NCBI GenBank assembly: GCA_023653785.1
Contig: JAMKCH010012760.1
Location: forward strand, 1-64,000
Origin: Ophioderma brevispina
Taxonomy: Eukaryota; Echinodermata; Ophiuroidea; Amphilepidida; Ophiodermatidae
Reading direction: 5' to 3'
Length of the DNA stretch: 64,000 nucleotides
The notes beneath the pieces were generated by a model that ran no database searches, was not told where the DNA came from, and saw nothing but the letters and a program-made list of their open reading frames with translations. Shown here piece by piece: positions 62,384 to 64,000 of this stretch (positions are counted from its first letter, which is position 1; each line of letters begins with the position of its first letter). The translations under genes were made by a program, and so were the position numbers.

Positions 62384-62820
62384 ACATATATCATGTAGGA
62401 CCTATAATGAACCAATCAGCTAAATGGCGTAGACCTTTGGGGTTAATCATCAATATGCCAGAACAATCAGTTTACCTTATTACACTGGATCGGTCCCTAA
62501 ACTGTCTGGATAGGCTTTTATTCTTAACTGATCTGTGGTAATCAAAATAGCATTGGGCCTGCGGATGAATACAGTGAGTGACCACTACACCGACCCAGAC
62601 GATGCCACACATTTAGCATGTTTGGACACGGTACATATGTCAAAATGTCATCCATTTACTGTTTTACCAGAGAAGGGTGTTAAAACTGTCGTTATAGAGA
62701 TAATCACGGCTGCGCTTTTCCAAGCATTTTATCCGTCATTCTAGGTGCTGTATATGCTATTTTTTTCTCAAACACACTGGTGTTACAGTCTGAAGTACTT
62801 AACGTTTATGAGCAAAGAGC

Positions 62821-62960
62821 ATATCGAGGGTTTAGTGCAAGAAGGCCCCATCTGCAAAGCTGCCAGGTGTTAGATTTGGCAGGTATAACACTTAATACCA
62901 ACACAACTGACAAATGGCAGCTATTGCAGATGGGGCCTTCTTGCACTAAACCCTCGATAT
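62821..62960. mobile_element. Hairpin MITE
   Basis: ATATCGAGGGTTTAGTGCAA followed by GAAGGCCCCATCTGCA on the left and the full complement on the right: about 36 bp perfect, then looser (GCTGCCA / TGGCAGC). 140 bp in total. Confidence 0.75.
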
Positions 62961-63182
62961 CATCTCAACACAATATGTCGAGGCCGTTCACTTTTCATTT
63001 CTGCTTTTTGCTAAGATAAATAATCGAGCATTGGATAGCTAGTAATAGCTGAGAGTGCTCTTCAAGTAAATGTACAGTGAAAGTGCGGGAACTTGACCAA
63101 ACGGACCAGAACAAAAGTATTTTTTAGTCAGTGCATATTTATATCAGAATATTTGATAACAAATTACAACAATTGAAAATTA

Positions 63183-63331
63183 TGATGGGTTCATATACTT
63201 CATCGGCAGACGACGAGTCGGCCGACGCTAGATAGTCAAACATGCTTTTCGCGTCAAAATACATAATACACGTTGCGTGAAAAGCATGTTCGAAAGGCTA
63301 CGTCTCCCGACGAAGTATGAACTCACCATCA
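63183..63331. mobile_element. Hairpin MITE
   Basis: TGATGGGTTCATATACTTC at the left and GAAGTATGAACTCACCATCA at the right; inner match AACATGCTTTTCGCG / complement around a loop near 63262. A C10 run follows at 63356-63366. Confidence 0.7.
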
Positions 63332-64000
63332 AAAGTATGGCAATGTCAAGCAAGCCCCCCCCCCCCTTGTCTAACTTGACTATATTCTGGTCAAATTGTT
63401 GACTATAGAATCCTCGTAAGATCATAAGGAGGTGTTTTTTAGACTCTTATCGGAAACATGTCTATAATGTGGTATGAGCAATGTCCCAGAGGTTACTCAC
63501 TCAAATTACCATAAATTATAGGGACGCGCCGCTAATATGGGTCTCATTTTCAGCCTTTTGGTTTATGAATGATTCTTTTTCATGGCAAATATAGTATAGA
63601 GATGGTAATTTTTTTTTCAAATTTTATCAATTTTATTGGAGATTTAGGCCCATTTCCAGGCTCAATCTGGAGCCAAAATGTCGAACTTTTGAAGAAATAT
63701 GGCAAAAATGTGTTAAATTTGGCCCCGCAAAATCTGCATCTCAGGTATATCTCTATGGGTCTCATTTTTGGTGAAAATTGGTATAGGCCTATATTTTTCC
63801 AGTCTTTCGGAGGCATGTCCCTACCAACCAACTTGAGAGCCCCCAAGGCAATAGTCCACGCTTGCTTAACTTTGCCGCGTTATCAGCTTTAAAATTTTCT
63901 TTGGAAAGTTCTGAACTTTGCACCCGGCCTGTTCAGGTTTGTTTGTTTGTTTACTTGTTTGTCATTTAGTTCCAAATAATATTCTCAGATAGATTTAACA

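Overview
The window is eukaryotic, from an AT-rich invertebrate animal genome. Genes are sparse, introns are long with GT-AG borders, and much of the DNA between is short non-autonomous transposons, inverted repeats and microsatellites. No bacterial-style operons, CRISPR arrays or dense long ORFs are present. The one gene I can support is an ANTP-class, NK-like homeobox gene on the minus strand. Its homeodomain and the segment after it (ISNAEAAEHK) match my memory of the NK7 family, which is known from invertebrate bilaterians and which I do not know from vertebrates. A marine invertebrate, perhaps a deuterostome such as a hemichordate, fits, but the species is a guess.

Gene layout, read on the minus strand: exon 1 (57901 down to 57287) carries the N-terminus with a TN/Eh1-like motif. 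Intron 1 is 3.5 kb. Exon 2 (53744 to 53530) carries a basic/acidic linker and homeodomain residues 1-44. Intron 2 is 11.8 kb and splits the homeobox between residues 44 and 45. Exon 3 (41684 to 41088) carries residues 45-60, the C-terminal tail and the stop. The predicted protein is about 475 residues. Exon 1 has a reading-frame problem near 57459: the frame running from the start codon hits a stop at 57401-57403, while a second frame, one base off, is open to a strong splice donor and joins exon 2 in the right phase. This is either a one-base indel in the sequence or the use of a weaker upstream donor.

Region by region: 1-41087, downstream of the homeobox gene, holds no other gene I can defend. 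It contains a tRNA-derived SINE near 5.7 kb, a pair of 540-bp TTAA-flanked elements (7.1 and 31.7 kb), several long inverted-repeat elements (9.2-10.1, 14.4-15.7, 16.8-18.1, 29.2-29.6, 33.8-34.3, 36.7-37.2 kb), a near-perfect hairpin at 28.07-28.28 kb, and a decayed LINE reverse transcriptase at 18.95-19.8 kb. Intron 2 (41.7-53.5 kb) carries further small elements, one with clear target-site duplications, and an AT-rich TAAT cluster near exon 2. Intron 1 looks almost free of mobile elements. Upstream of the gene (57.9-64 kb) are a hAT-type MITE with a perfect 8-bp target duplication inside a CA repeat, a 737-bp TTAA-flanked element and two short hairpins.

I see no multi-gene system. The points most worth following are the exon 1 frame break, the dense and diverse set of foldback elements, a tandem AGCAACGCGT motif array, and a short homeobox-helix-3-like pseudo-exon on the opposite strand inside intron 2.
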